DNA of 64,000 nucleotides from Bradyrhizobium iriomotense (GCF_018129405.1 NZ_JAFCLP010000002.1:682001-746000), one strand, 5' to 3'. Shown: positions 7,714 to 19,641, counted from the first letter of the stretch. The notes: a model not told the origin generated them from the sequence alone. Made by a program: numbers and translations.

Positions 7714-8450
7714 GCGCGCACCTCCCGCCACCAATGCACGCCATAGGCGATCGTGCCGGCGACCACGCCGCTCACGAGGATGTCGAGACCCGAGTTCATC
7801 TTGGCCGCGAGCGGATAGAGCAATATCCCGAGCGTCAGCGCGACGACATCGGCGACCTCGCGGCTGTTGCGCGCGGTCGAGAACAGGAACGACAGCGGCG
7901 TCAGCAACAGGATCGCCGCGCCAAGCGTCTGCGTCAGGTTGGCAGCGAGGAAATAGCCGACCGTATTGGCGGTGAGGCACACCGAGACCAGGCCACAGCC
8001 GAGACCATGGACGAATGCGATGCGCCGCTCGCGCGGCACCTGCGGCAGGAAGCGGTGGCATTCGACCCACAGCGTCACCGCGGTGAGATGCGCGGCGAAG
8101 ATAAGCTCGCGCCGCTTCGTCGTCGGCGTGCGCATCAGCGGCAGCACCGAGACCACCATCGGAAACAGGCGGATGGCGCTGACGGTCACGGCGATCGCCG
8201 ACTGGATGACGGTGGCGCCCGAGCCGAGCGTGGTGATCAGGATGATCTGTGCCGGACCAGCCCAAACGAACAGCGTCGAGCACAGCGCCCAGAGCAGGCT
8301 GAAATGGGTGTCATGGGCGAGCGCGCCGATGCCCAGATAGGTCACGAACAGCACGATGGTGAGGATCGTCTGCGTGATCGAGCGCAGTCCCCACGCAAAG
8401 GCGCGCCACGGACTTTGCCATTGAGGTGAATCGAGCGGGGGAAGCGCCAC
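7710..8450 (-). CDS. azlC: AzlC family branched-chain amino-acid exporter subunit
   Basis: A 246-residue inner-membrane protein of the AzlC family with the AGPAQIILITTLGSGA segment and FFLAANLTQ-like helices, about seven membrane spans. Together with AzlD it forms an exporter for branched-chain amino acids or their analogues; the true substrate here is unknown. The gene is first in a two-gene operon and its stop codon overlaps the azlD start. Confidence 0.92.
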   Translation of the reverse strand: MALPPLDSPQWQSPWRAFAWGLRSITQTILTIVLFVTYLGIGALAHDTHFSLLWALCSTLFVWAGPAQIILITTLGSGATVIQSAIAVTVSAIRLFPMVVSVLPLMRTPTTKRRELIFAAHLTAVTLWVECHRFLPQVPRERRIAFVHGLGCGLVSVCLTANTVGYFLAANLTQTLGAAILLLTPLSFLFSTARNSREVADVVALTLGILLYPLAAKMNSGLDILVSGVVAGTIAYGVHWWREVRA

Positions 8451-8556
8451 GGGAGTATTGGCCGAGGTTACGGAATCGTGGCTGCATAACGGGCAATGCG
8501 ACCGTCCGCGTCAAGGAAGCGCGCGGCGGGGCTGGCATGCGCGCGAGAGACGCCTC

Positions 8557-9579
8557 CTACCCCGCCACACCCCGATTCCTCAGCACGAAACAGGCGCCGC
8601 CAGCCCTGCGGATGCGGTTGCACAGATCATCCGCCTCGGCCCGCGTATCGGCCCCGATGCGCACCTGGTAGAACGTACGCGTGCCGCGGCTGCGCATCAC
8701 CGAGCTCAGCAGGCTCGGATCGCGTTCGCCGATCACCGCGCTCAGATGCGTGACCGCACGGGAATACATCGCCAGCGCCCTGTTGCGGTCGAAGCCGGCG
8801 GCGAGCTGCACGCCCCAGATCTTTGCGGCGGCAAGCTCGACATGCTGCTCGAGCTCGGCGACGAACGGATTCGGCGCGCGCTTCAACAGCGCCATGAGGT
8901 CGCGGCAGCTCGTCGGTGGCGAACTCGGTGGTCCCTTGCCGGTGCTGCCCGCCTTGGCCCACGCGTCAACGCTCGTGCCGGTGATGGCATAGACGTAGTT
9001 GCGGGTCTGCTCCGGCATCGGCCCGGTGCCGGCGAGCCATTCCTGGACGCGGCGGGGGCCGGCGTTATAGGCGGCTGCGGCAAGGCCGAGATTGCCGAAC
9101 TGGTTGCGCAGCTCGTTGAGGAATTCGGCCGACTTCGGCAGCGCCTGAACCGGATTGAAGGGATTGAGCAGCCCGCGCTCGCTCGCAGTCCCCGGCATGA
9201 ACTGCGCGATCCCCTGCGCGTGCTCGCCGCTGCGCGTCATGGGCCCGATCGCATCGGCCTGGAAGCGGCTTTCCTGCCAGATCACGCGGGCGAAGAATTC
9301 CAGCGGCAGATTGGCATCGCGCGCGGCAGCCTCGACGATCAGGCAGATCGATTCCCGCGTATCGCTCTCGCGTGCGCTGGCGGGCTTTTGCGGCGGCATC
9401 GCCAGCTCTTCGACACTGGGGACGGCGACGTTGGTTTTCGCGGGCGAGCTGTCCCATGCCGCCGCCCGTGTCGCCAAGACGAGCAGCGCGACAGCGATGA
9501 GTGACGCAATTCGCGGCAGCCGTGCCCAAGCATCGCTGTGGCGCACGCCGGCGCGTCGTGCAACAAGATGATCTGCCAT
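8557..9579 (-). CDS. Lytic murein transglycosylase with C-terminal SPOR-like domain
   Basis: A 340-residue exported protein. After a signal segment (IASLIAVALLVLATRAAAW) comes an SLT domain with VIWQESRFQADA (catalytic glutamate in QES), HAQGIAQFMPGTA and AAAYNAGPRRVQEWL. The C-terminal segment FYQVRIGADTRAEADDLC resembles a SPOR repeat, which binds denuded glycan. The enzyme should cleave peptidoglycan to 1,6-anhydro products in the periplasm. The start at 9579 is uncertain: a second ATG at 9597 is also possible, and neither has a strong ribosome-binding site. It is divergent from the TRAP binding-protein gene. Confidence 0.9.
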   Translation of the reverse strand: MADHLVARRAGVRHSDAWARLPRIASLIAVALLVLATRAAAWDSSPAKTNVAVPSVEELAMPPQKPASARESDTRESICLIVEAAARDANLPLEFFARVIWQESRFQADAIGPMTRSGEHAQGIAQFMPGTASERGLLNPFNPVQALPKSAEFLNELRNQFGNLGLAAAAYNAGPRRVQEWLAGTGPMPEQTRNYVYAITGTSVDAWAKAGSTGKGPPSSPPTSCRDLMALLKRAPNPFVAELEQHVELAAAKIWGVQLAAGFDRNRALAMYSRAVTHLSAVIGERDPSLLSSVMRSRGTRTFYQVRIGADTRAEADDLCNRIRRAGGACFVLRNRGVAG

Positions 9580-9616
9580 GCCGTGGCATCGTGCCATGGT
9601 TCGATGAGTTACCGAT

Positions 9617-10633
9617 ATGCTGCCCGACCTGCTGCCTTCAATGCGTTCCCCCGCCAAACGGATCCGCGCCTTCGTTATCCTCGTCGCGCTTCTCCTGACC
9701 GCTGCGCCCGCCACCGCCCAGGTGACCTGGCGGATGACCACCGAATACCCCGAAAATAACATTTCCGGTATCGGCCTTGTGACCTTCGCCAAACGCGTTT
9801 CCGAGCGCACCAACGGCTTCGTGACGCTGGCCAACGCCTTCGACAACACTCTCAAGATCAGTTCGGGCGAGATGCCGCGGGCCGCTGCGGATGGCCGGAT
9901 CGCCGGGGGCGATGCCTTTGCGGGCGCACTGTCCGGCATCGACCCGGTGCTCGGTCTCTCCACCCTGCCCTTCCTGGTGCAATCGGTCGACGTCGCGCGC
10001 GCCACCAATGCGCGGGCCCGCCCGCTCTACGAGAAGGCGTTCGCCGCCCGCGGTCTGAAGCTGCTCTATCTGACGATCTGGCCGGCGACGGGACTTTGGT
10101 CGGATCGTTCGCTCGCGGGCGCCGAGGATTTGCCGACGCTGAACCTGCGCGCCTACGATGCCAATTCCAGTGCGGTGATGCGCGCGGCCGGCGCGAATGC
10201 GCAATTCCTGCCGATGGACGCGGCGATCGCCGGGCTGAAAGAGCGCCGGCTGAACGCCGTCCTCACCTCCGGCGACGGCGGCGCGGGACGCAAGCTCTGG
10301 GACCACCTGCCGTATTTCACCGCCATCAACTACGCGATGCCGATCTCGATCGCTTTCGTCCGCACCGAGGCATTTGTCGAACTGTCCGAGCCGATGCAGC
10401 GCGAGGTGCTTGCCGCGGCAGCCGAGACCGAGCAGAGCCAGTTCGCCCTGCTGGCCAACCGCACCACGGAGAATTATGCGCGCATGCGCGATAACGGCGT
10501 CAAGATCGCGGAGCCGGCGCCGCCGTCCCTCGTCGCGGCACTTCGCAGCGCCGCAAAGGATGCGATCGCCGCCTGGGAAGCCCAGGCCGGCCCGGATGCC
10601 ACAGCGATCGTCGAATGGGCGAAGCAGCAATGA
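9617..10633 (+). CDS. TRAP-type C4-dicarboxylate-like substrate-binding protein (orphan DctP)
   Basis: A 338-residue exported protein of the DctP/TRAP binding-protein family: signal peptide (FVILVALLLTAAPATAQ), then WRMTTEYPENN, ISSGEMPRA, LPFLVQS and the NLRAYDANSSAVMRAAGA segment with the family arginine that usually contacts a carboxylate. No DctQ or DctM membrane subunits lie nearby, so it either serves a distant transporter or has a sensory role. An internal ATG at 9641 (MRSPAKRI) is an alternative start. Confidence 0.88.
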   Translation: MLPDLLPSMRSPAKRIRAFVILVALLLTAAPATAQVTWRMTTEYPENNISGIGLVTFAKRVSERTNGFVTLANAFDNTLKISSGEMPRAAADGRIAGGDAFAGALSGIDPVLGLSTLPFLVQSVDVARATNARARPLYEKAFAARGLKLLYLTIWPATGLWSDRSLAGAEDLPTLNLRAYDANSSAVMRAAGANAQFLPMDAAIAGLKERRLNAVLTSGDGGAGRKLWDHLPYFTAINYAMPISIAFVRTEAFVELSEPMQREVLAAAAETEQSQFALLANRTTENYARMRDNGVKIAEPAPPSLVAALRSAAKDAIAAWEAQAGPDATAIVEWAKQQ

Positions 10634-10704
10634 CGACCCGGGCCTTGACTTGAAGGCTGATCCGACTAGCAACGGACCCGTCACAACTCGGGGGACGGGT
10701 CCGG

Positions 10705-11343
10705 ATGCAAGCAATCTATTTTGATCTCGACGGCACGCTGACCAACCCGAAGCCCGGGATCACCCGCTCGATCCAGTACGCGCTGGAGCGGTTGAGCCTG
10801 GCGGTGCCAAGCGAGGACGAGCTGACCTGGTGCATCGGGCCGCCGCTGCATGCCAGCCTGAAAAAGCTCACCGGAAGCGACGAGCTCGCCGACCGCGCGC
10901 TGCTGCTCTATCGCGAACGCTTTTCCGATATCGGCCTGTTCGAGAACGAGGCCTATGCCGGCATCGTGGACACTCTGACAACGCTCGCCGCAACGACGCC
11001 ACGCATGTTCGTGGCCACCAGCAAGCCCGCGGTCTACGCCACCCGCATCGTCGATCATTTCGGCCTGAAACCCTATTTCGAGCGCGTATTCGGCTCCGAG
11101 CTCGACGGCACCCGCGTCGACAAGCGCGACCTGCTGCGCTACGCGCTCGAGGAGGCCAAGGTCGATGCGGCCAGCGCGATCATGATCGGCGACCGCAGCC
11201 ATGACGTGGTGGGCGCACGCACCAACGGCATGACCGCGATCGGCGTGCTCTACGGCTATGGCAGCGAAGCCGAGCTGCGCGCGGCCGGCGCACATCACAT
11301 CTGCGCCGCGCATCCCGAGCTGCTCGGTCACTGCGTCGCGTAA
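10705..11343 (+). CDS. HAD-superfamily hydrolase, phosphoglycolate phosphatase-like
   Basis: A 212-residue HAD subfamily IA phosphatase. Motif I is FDLDGTLT at residues 6-13, motif II is ATSKP, motif III a lysine in RVDKRDL, and motif IV is IGDRSHDVVGA. Length and cap layout resemble Gph-like phosphatases, but the substrate cannot be deduced. It starts 71 bases after the TRAP binding-protein gene. Confidence 0.9.
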   Translation: MQAIYFDLDGTLTNPKPGITRSIQYALERLSLAVPSEDELTWCIGPPLHASLKKLTGSDELADRALLLYRERFSDIGLFENEAYAGIVDTLTTLAATTPRMFVATSKPAVYATRIVDHFGLKPYFERVFGSELDGTRVDKRDLLRYALEEAKVDAASAIMIGDRSHDVVGARTNGMTAIGVLYGYGSEAELRAAGAHHICAAHPELLGHCVA

Positions 11344-11370
11344 TGTGAGCCCGTCTCCGCGCGGCGGCGA

Positions 11371-12387
11371 TCAGCTCGCCGCTGCGGCAATGTCCGTGGG
11401 CTCGACGGTATCCACCGGCAGCGCGAACTGCTCGACGCGCTGGTATCGCTTCTTGTTGAGCAGCAGCCGCGTCACGTCGGGCCGCGAATAATGCCCGGCG
11501 GGATCAGCGGCGTTCTTGGCGACGCCGATGGCGCCGAGGTCGATCTCGGCGATCAGGAGTCCCTCCTGGTCCGGCGCGAGCTTGTCGCCGATCTGGCTGC
11601 CATCGGGGCCGTAGATCGCGGCAAAGCCGCCGCCGGCGTGGAGCAGCGCGTGCTTGTCCGGCCGGTCGCAGAGCTCGTCGATCATCGCCTGCGACACCGT
11701 CGCGCAAGGCGCGAGCACGAAGCAGGATCCCTCCACCGCATAGACGCGCGAGGCGGCGTTGTTGACCTCCGCGCCGAGCGCCGGCGCAAAGGGATCGTAG
11801 AGCGAAAAGCTCGGCCAGGCCGCGACGTGGACCTGCTCGTTCTGGGCGTACATCGCGTATTTCGACAGCGGCTGCAGATGCTCCCAGCAGCATAGCGCGC
11901 CGAGGCGGCCGATGTCGGGCCTCGCGTGCACGGCGAGGTCGCTGCCGTCGCCCTCGCCATAGACGGTGCGCTCGGCATGGGTCGGGCGCAGCTTGCGGCG
12001 CTTTGCGATGGTCTCGCCATCGGGGCCGATCAGCCATTGCGCCAGGTATAGGCTGCCGCCGTCGCGCTCCGACAGACCGATCACCGCCGTCAGCTTCGCC
12101 TTGCGCACGGCATCGCGCAAACGCTCGGCCTGCGGGCTGTCGTAAGACAACGAATTATCGAAATAGCGCTGCACGAAGCCGCGGCCGATTGCCCAGGCCG
12201 GCGAGTCCATCCAGATGTGCCAGGGGTAGCCGGGAATGAAGGCTTCCGGGAAGGCGATCAGCTTCGCCCCCTTCTCGGCCGCCTCCCTGATCAGTGCGAT
12301 CGACTTGTCGATCGAGGCATCGAGATCGAGCCAGGCGGGAGCCGCCTGCACCACCGCCACCTTATATTTGGGATGTTCGATGCCCAT
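11371..12387 (-). CDS. Nitrilase (carbon-nitrogen hydrolase)
   Basis: A 338-residue protein of the nitrilase branch. The catalytic triad is visible: Glu48 in FPEAF, Lys132 in RRKLRPTHAE and Cys167 in LCCWEHLQPL. It should convert nitriles to carboxylates and ammonia; resemblance to rhizobial arylaliphatic nitrilases is an inference. The ATG at 12387 is chosen because GGAGG stands 6 bases before it; the ATG four codons upstream lacks this. A divergent AraC-type gene starts 198 bases away and is its likely regulator. Confidence 0.93.
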   Translation of the reverse strand: MGIEHPKYKVAVVQAAPAWLDLDASIDKSIALIREAAEKGAKLIAFPEAFIPGYPWHIWMDSPAWAIGRGFVQRYFDNSLSYDSPQAERLRDAVRKAKLTAVIGLSERDGGSLYLAQWLIGPDGETIAKRRKLRPTHAERTVYGEGDGSDLAVHARPDIGRLGALCCWEHLQPLSKYAMYAQNEQVHVAAWPSFSLYDPFAPALGAEVNNAASRVYAVEGSCFVLAPCATVSQAMIDELCDRPDKHALLHAGGGFAAIYGPDGSQIGDKLAPDQEGLLIAEIDLGAIGVAKNAADPAGHYSRPDVTRLLLNKKRYQRVEQFALPVDTVEPTDIAAAAS

Positions 12388-12584
12388 GGCCGCCTCCATT
12401 GCCGGTTGATCGCAGACCTCGTCCGATGCAGTCTATTTGGCCAAGCCGGGCGGCCGGGCGCTCGACTGCGGCGGCACAAAAACTCGACCGGACGGGATCG
12501 CCGCCCGGTACGGGATTTGCCTCCGGTCAGGCTGGATCTGCGCCAATTTGCGATTTTGCGGGATGTGAAAGGGAGGCTGTCCAA

Positions 12585-13541
12585 ATGCCAATCCAGTTCA
12601 CGACGGACGGCAGCCCCGGCTACCGGCGGCTCGCCCTCTGGCAGGACATCGTCTGCGACGTCTTCGTCGGGCTCGACTGCAAGTCCGACCTCGGCAGCGC
12701 CTTCCACGGCTCGGTGACGCAAGCCCCGCTCGGCAAGGCCGTCTGCTCCGACGTCTGCTCCGACCGCCAGCACGTGTTCCGCACGCCCTCGCGCATCGCG
12801 CGCTCGGACCAGGATTTTGTGCTGATCGCACTCGGCAATCGCGGCGACGGCGGCGTAGCGCAGGACGGGCGCGAGACCGTGATCCATCCCGGCGAGTTCG
12901 CACTCTACGACACTACGCGGCCCTATGAGCTGAAGTTCAACGACAGTTTTACGCAGACCATTTTCAAGGTGCCGCGCGAAATGCTGCAGCGGCGGCTCGG
13001 CGGCACCGAGACGCTCACCGCGATCGCGTTCGGAGCGGATGCGCCGCTGGAGCGGCTCGCCTACGACTTCATCTTCAGGCTCTGCCAGAGTGCGGACCGG
13101 TTAGCGCCGAACAATGCGGCCGCCCTGTCGGAGCAGGCCGTCGATCTGCTGGCGATGGCGCTGAGCGAACGGCTTGGCAAGACCTCGCTGCCGTCCTCGA
13201 CCCATCGCTCCGCCCTGCTCTACCGGCTGAAGGCCCACATCCGCGCGCATCTCGCCGATCCCGACCTGTCGCTGGCGGAGACCGCCGCCGCACTCGGCAT
13301 CTCGCCGCGCTACGTCAACGATCTCCTCGCCGACGAGGAGATGTCGTTCCAGCGCCACGTGCTCGCCGAGCGTCTGGCCCAATGCCGGCGCGACCTCGCT
13401 TCGCCTCTGCTCGCCCATCGCCACATCAGCGAGATCGCGTTCGCCTGGGGTTTTAACGACCTCTCGCATTTCGGCCGCGTCTTCCGCGAGCACTTCGGGA
13501 TGTCGCCGCGCGACTTCCGGCAGAGCCAGTTGCCGCACTGA
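12585..13541 (+). CDS. AraC family transcriptional regulator
   Basis: A 318-residue regulator. The N-terminal 190 residues match the AraC-binding-like-2 sensor domain found in NitR-type and FeaR-type regulators; the C-terminal 100 residues hold two helix-turn-helix motifs (LSLAETAAALGISPRYV and ISEIAFAWGFNDLSHFGRVF). GGGAGG precedes the ATG at 12585. The open frame upstream to 12294 is not part of the gene. It is divergent from the nitrilase gene and likely activates it in response to a nitrile or its product. Confidence 0.93.
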   Translation: MPIQFTTDGSPGYRRLALWQDIVCDVFVGLDCKSDLGSAFHGSVTQAPLGKAVCSDVCSDRQHVFRTPSRIARSDQDFVLIALGNRGDGGVAQDGRETVIHPGEFALYDTTRPYELKFNDSFTQTIFKVPREMLQRRLGGTETLTAIAFGADAPLERLAYDFIFRLCQSADRLAPNNAAALSEQAVDLLAMALSERLGKTSLPSSTHRSALLYRLKAHIRAHLADPDLSLAETAAALGISPRYVNDLLADEEMSFQRHVLAERLAQCRRDLASPLLAHRHISEIAFAWGFNDLSHFGRVFREHFGMSPRDFRQSQLPH

Positions 13542-13633
13542 GCTGCCATCTGCGCGAGCCTTCGTCCTGAGCGAAGGCAACGCTCGCCAATTCCAGATTG
13601 TCTTATCCAGACGCGTGCATCAGGCTGACACGC

Positions 13634-13864
13634 ATGAGGTCTCGCGCGACGATAAGCGGATCGGAGCTGCTGCTGGGCGCGATCGCGTTCCGGCTCGCGA
13701 TGCTGGTCCTCGTGGGCTGGAGCCTCGCTTTGCTGCCGCAGCAGACGCGTGACAACGAAGCCGCCTGCTTTCCTTCAGCAAGGAGCGAGTCTCGGGCTGC
13801 AGCGAAGCCGGTCGGCCCGCACGTTGCCAACGCCGCGTTCGATGACATGCTTCGGCACGACTAG
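13634..13864 (+). CDS. Hypothetical small membrane protein (doubtful)
   Basis: A 76-residue frame with one strongly hydrophobic segment (LLLGAIAFRLAMLVLVGWSLALL) near its start and a polar tail. I do not recognise it. No clear ribosome-binding site precedes the ATG at 13634, and the frame opens 12 codons earlier. It lies in the 440-base gap between the AraC gene and the aldo-keto reductase; nothing else was identified there apart from a small CTTCG/CGAAG hairpin just after the AraC gene. Confidence 0.35.
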   Translation: MRSRATISGSELLLGAIAFRLAMLVLVGWSLALLPQQTRDNEAACFPSARSESRAAAKPVGPHVANAAFDDMLRHD

Positions 13865-13980
13865 CCCGCTCCGAAGCAAGGCCGGTATGTGAGCGCGTCG
13901 TAGGACAATGCGCCTGCTTGCACTAACATCCGACACCAAGGCCGCATCGATCAATCAGCGGCCAGCCGAGGAGCATGTCG

Positions 13981-15006
13981 ATGGAATACCGACGCTTGGG
14001 CCGGTCCGGCCTCATGGTGCCTGCTTTGAGCCTGGGAACGGGCACGTTCGGCGGCGTCGGCCGCCTTGCTGCGTGGGGCACGACGGACGCGACCGAAGCG
14101 CGGCGCCTTCTCGATATCTGCCTCGAGGCCGGCGTGTCGATGTTCGACACCGCCGACGTCTATTCGCTCGGCGAGTCCGAGCGCGTTCTGGGTGAAGCCA
14201 TCAAGGGCCGCCGCGACAAGGTGCTGATCTCGACCAAGGCAACCTTCCGCTTCGGCGACGGCCCCAACGACATCGGCTCGTCACGGCAGCACCTGCTTGC
14301 CGCCATTGACGGTTCGCTGAGCCGGCTCGGCACCGATTACATCGACCTGTTCCAGCTCCATGGCTTCGATGCGCTCACTCCGCCTGAAGAGGTGCTTTCA
14401 ACGCTCGACGTGCTCGTGCGCGCCGGCAAGATCCGCTACGTCGGCGTCTCGAATTTTTCGGGCTGGCACCTGATGAAGTCGCTCGGTGTTGCCGACAAGC
14501 ACGGCTTCCCGCGCTACGTCGCCAACCAGACCTATTATTCACTGATCGGTCGCGACTACGAATGGGAGCTGATGCCGCTCGGCCTCGACCAGGGCCTCGG
14601 CGCGGTGGTCTGGTCGCCGCTCGGATGGGGACGCCTCACCGGCAAGATCCGGCGCGGCCAGCCGAAGCCGGAAGTCAGCCGCCTGCCCAAGACCGCCGAC
14701 TTCGGCCCGCCCGTGCCGGACGAGCACGTCTATCGCGTGGTCGACGCGATCGACGAGGTCGCCAAGGAAACCGGCAAGAGCGTCTCGCAGATCGCGCTGA
14801 ACTGGCTGCTCCAGCGCCCCACCGTCTCGACGCTGATCATCGGCGCGCGCAACGAGGCGCAACTGCGCGAAAATCTCGGCGCGGTCGGCTGGTCCTTGAC
14901 CAAGGACCAGATCGCAAAGCTCGACGCCGCCAGCAAGGTGACGCTGCCCTATCCCTACTGGCACCAGCGCACGACCTTCACCGACCGCAATCCGCCGGCG
15001 GTGTAG
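13981..15006 (+). CDS. Aldo-keto reductase
   Basis: A 341-residue TIM-barrel oxidoreductase. The tetrad is visible as FDTADVY (Asp and Tyr), a lysine in ISTKATF and a histidine in FQLHGF. The NADPH-binding loop is IGARNEAQLREN near the C-terminus. Length and motifs place it near the potassium-channel-beta/YghZ type of aldo-keto reductases; the carbonyl substrate is unknown. GAGGAG precedes two close ATGs (13975 and 13981); the second has the better spacing. Confidence 0.93.
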   Translation: MEYRRLGRSGLMVPALSLGTGTFGGVGRLAAWGTTDATEARRLLDICLEAGVSMFDTADVYSLGESERVLGEAIKGRRDKVLISTKATFRFGDGPNDIGSSRQHLLAAIDGSLSRLGTDYIDLFQLHGFDALTPPEEVLSTLDVLVRAGKIRYVGVSNFSGWHLMKSLGVADKHGFPRYVANQTYYSLIGRDYEWELMPLGLDQGLGAVVWSPLGWGRLTGKIRRGQPKPEVSRLPKTADFGPPVPDEHVYRVVDAIDEVAKETGKSVSQIALNWLLQRPTVSTLIIGARNEAQLRENLGAVGWSLTKDQIAKLDAASKVTLPYPYWHQRTTFTDRNPPAV

Positions 15007-15077
15007 CGAGCGCCCTTGAGCTGCATCAAGCTCGCTTCCGTCGGCCGTGGCATCCTGCGGCCGTCGCGAGGCTTGCG

Positions 15078-15239
15078 ATGCGCCGATTTGCCATGAAAGC
15101 CCTGTTCACGATGCTGTCTCTCAGAAGGGCTGAGCGAGAGAGAATCGACTGGGATCGCCGCATCCTGGTCTTCTCGACAGCGGTGACGCTCGGGCTCATC
15201 GCCCTCTACATCTTCGGAAAATCGACCGCGCGCTGGTGA
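15078..15239 (+). CDS. Hypothetical single-span membrane protein, 53 aa
   Basis: A small frame with an arginine-rich N-terminal part and one membrane helix (ILVFSTAVTLGLIALYIFG), ending KSTARW. GAGG stands 7 bases before the ATG at 15078. It follows the aldo-keto reductase by 71 bases. Unrecognised; plausible as a small membrane protein. Confidence 0.45.
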   Translation: MRRFAMKALFTMLSLRRAERERIDWDRRILVFSTAVTLGLIALYIFGKSTARW

Positions 15240-15331
15240 TTGCGGTTCCGGAACTATCGCGGTCCTGCCCTGTTGGCGCAATACTCGGCCACCTGGCAGT
15301 GTCCGATTCGCCAAACCAGACGCTGATCACG

Positions 15332-16753
15332 ATGTCGACAGTCACCATCGAGCAGGCCGACGGCCTGCCGCTGCCGCAGCGTCGATGGGCCATCCTCACC
15401 ATCGCGCTCGGCATCACCATGTCCGTGATCGACGGCGCCATCGCCAATGTGGCGCTGCCGACGATCGCGGCCGACCTCGATGCGAGCCCCGCCTTCTCGA
15501 TCTGGATCGTCAACGGCTATCAGCTCGCGATCACCATCTCGCTGCTGCCGCTAGCCTCGCTTGGCGAGATCGTCGGCTACCGGCGTGTCTATCTGGCGGG
15601 GCTTGCGCTGTTCACCCTCGCTTCCGCGCTGTGCGCCGTTGCGCACTCGCTGCCGCTGCTGACCGTCGCGCGCATCATTCAGGGTTTTGGCGCGGCCGGC
15701 ATCATGAGCGTCAACACCGCGCTGGTGCGCTTCACCTATCCGCATGCGCTGCTCGGGCGCGGCATCGCGCGCAACGCGCTCGTCGTGGCGGTGTCCGCCG
15801 CGATCGGGCCGACGCTGGCCTCGGGCATCCTGGCCGTGGCAAGCTGGCCCTGGCTGTTTGCGATCAACGTGCCGATCGGTGCGGTCGCGGTTGCGCTCGG
15901 CGCGCGCTGCCTGCCGCACACGCGCCTGGCGGAGCATTCATTCGACTGGCAGAGCGCAGGGCTCAGCGCCGTCACCTTCGGTGTCGGCATTTTCGCCGTC
16001 GACAGCGTCGGCCATGGCGAGCCGCTCCTCACCTGCCTGATCGAATTCGCCGTCGCCGCGATTGCGGGCGCCGCCCTGATCTGGCGCGAGACGCATATGG
16101 CCGCGCCGCTGCTGCCGGTCGATCTCCTGCGCATCCCGATCTTCGCCCTGTCGATCGCGACCTCGATCGCCTCGTTCTGCGCCCAGATGCTCTCCTTCGT
16201 CGCGATCCCGTTCTACCTCCAAAGTCGCTTCGGCTATTCAGCCGTGCATATGGGCCTTCTGATCACGCCATGGCCGATCACGGTGGCGTTCGCCGCCCCG
16301 CTTGCGGGACGCCTGGTCGAGCACTATCCGGCCGGCCTGCTCGGCGGCATCGGCCTTTTGCTGTTCGCAGGCGGGCTCGCCTCGCTGGCGATGCTGCCGG
16401 CCGAGCCCGGCGCCTTCGACATCGCCTGGCGCATGGCCCTCGCCGGCTTCGGCTTCGGCCTGTTCCAGACGCCGAACAACCGCACCATGATCGCAGCCGC
16501 CCCGCGTGAGCGCTCCGGCGGGGCCAGCGGCATGCTGGGCACTGCCCGGCTGCTCGGCCAGACCGCCGGCGCCGCGCTGGTCGCGCTGTTCCTCGGCCGC
16601 TACCCGCAGGAAGGAACCAGGATCGCACTGCTCGCCGGCGTCGGCTTTGCCCTGTGCGGCGCGCTGCTCAGCATGTTGCGCCTGTCACCCGCGGGCGCGC
16701 GCGGCGCCGAGCATGTCCGGATTCAGGAAGGGCAGCGGATGAAGGGGGATTGA
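15332..16753 (+). CDS. MFS transporter, DHA2 (14-TM drug exporter) family
   Basis: A 473-residue inner-membrane protein. ITMSVIDGAIANVALPTIA is the first helix and motif D1 typical of DHA2 drug:H+ antiporters, and VARIIQGFGAAGI is also characteristic. About 14 hydrophobic helices are seen. It probably exports toxic compounds; no regulator gene is adjacent. The start MSTVTIEQADGL at 15332 is chosen because the upstream 32 codons have no family similarity. Confidence 0.9.
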   Translation: MSTVTIEQADGLPLPQRRWAILTIALGITMSVIDGAIANVALPTIAADLDASPAFSIWIVNGYQLAITISLLPLASLGEIVGYRRVYLAGLALFTLASALCAVAHSLPLLTVARIIQGFGAAGIMSVNTALVRFTYPHALLGRGIARNALVVAVSAAIGPTLASGILAVASWPWLFAINVPIGAVAVALGARCLPHTRLAEHSFDWQSAGLSAVTFGVGIFAVDSVGHGEPLLTCLIEFAVAAIAGAALIWRETHMAAPLLPVDLLRIPIFALSIATSIASFCAQMLSFVAIPFYLQSRFGYSAVHMGLLITPWPITVAFAAPLAGRLVEHYPAGLLGGIGLLLFAGGLASLAMLPAEPGAFDIAWRMALAGFGFGLFQTPNNRTMIAAAPRERSGGASGMLGTARLLGQTAGAALVALFLGRYPQEGTRIALLAGVGFALCGALLSMLRLSPAGARGAEHVRIQEGQRMKGD

Positions 16754-16892
16754 GAGTAACTCCGCGCCCGCAAGGTGCCAGATGTTCTCGTGCACAACCC
16801 CTGCGTGGTTTAGCTATCAGGAGCAGTGGCCTGGTCGCCGGCAGCAGCGGCGCCCAAGGCAGGAACGTAAGGATCGCTCGCAATTCAAAGCA

Positions 16893-16921
16893 AAAAGGCC
16901 GGCTTCACAGCCGGCCTTTTC
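16893..16921 (-). terminator. Rho-independent terminator downstream of clpA
   Basis: AAAAGGCCGGCT and AGCCGGCCTTTT form an 11-12 bp stem with a short loop and T-run. It lies 19 bases past the clpA stop and is nearly symmetrical, so it could also stop rightward transcripts from the MFS gene. Confidence 0.88.
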
Positions 16922-16939
16922 GATTTCATCACATGCCGA

Positions 16940-19351
<2,412 letters not shown>

Positions 19352-19641
19352 TCGCGTCCTCTATGGCCCCCACCATCATGATCGCCATCGCCCGGTCAGG
19401 CAACAACAACCTTTGTCACATATAGTTATACAAGATCGCGGCGAAAGACCGGTTCCGCGACTCGGCAGCTAGCCACCTGGGCTATTTTCGATGCAAAACC
19501 CGTTCCGATTTGGGCGGGGTCGGCGCCGGTGCAGAATTCCTTAAATCTTGCCGGCCGCAACAGCCATCGCGCGCAGGCAGCACGCGACAATCACATTGCG
19601 ACAGGCACGAGAGCCGGCCTAAAGACGCGCGGTAAGGTGAC

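Noticed and set aside
8284-9556. Possible gene on plus strand (8458-9504 frame) across the transglycosylase
   Set aside because: Shadow of the SLT/SPOR gene, which has catalytic motifs and a signal peptide.
12294-12584. 97-codon upstream extension of the AraC frame
   Set aside because: Overlaps the divergent nitrilase gene start; a strong ribosome-binding site supports the start at 12585.
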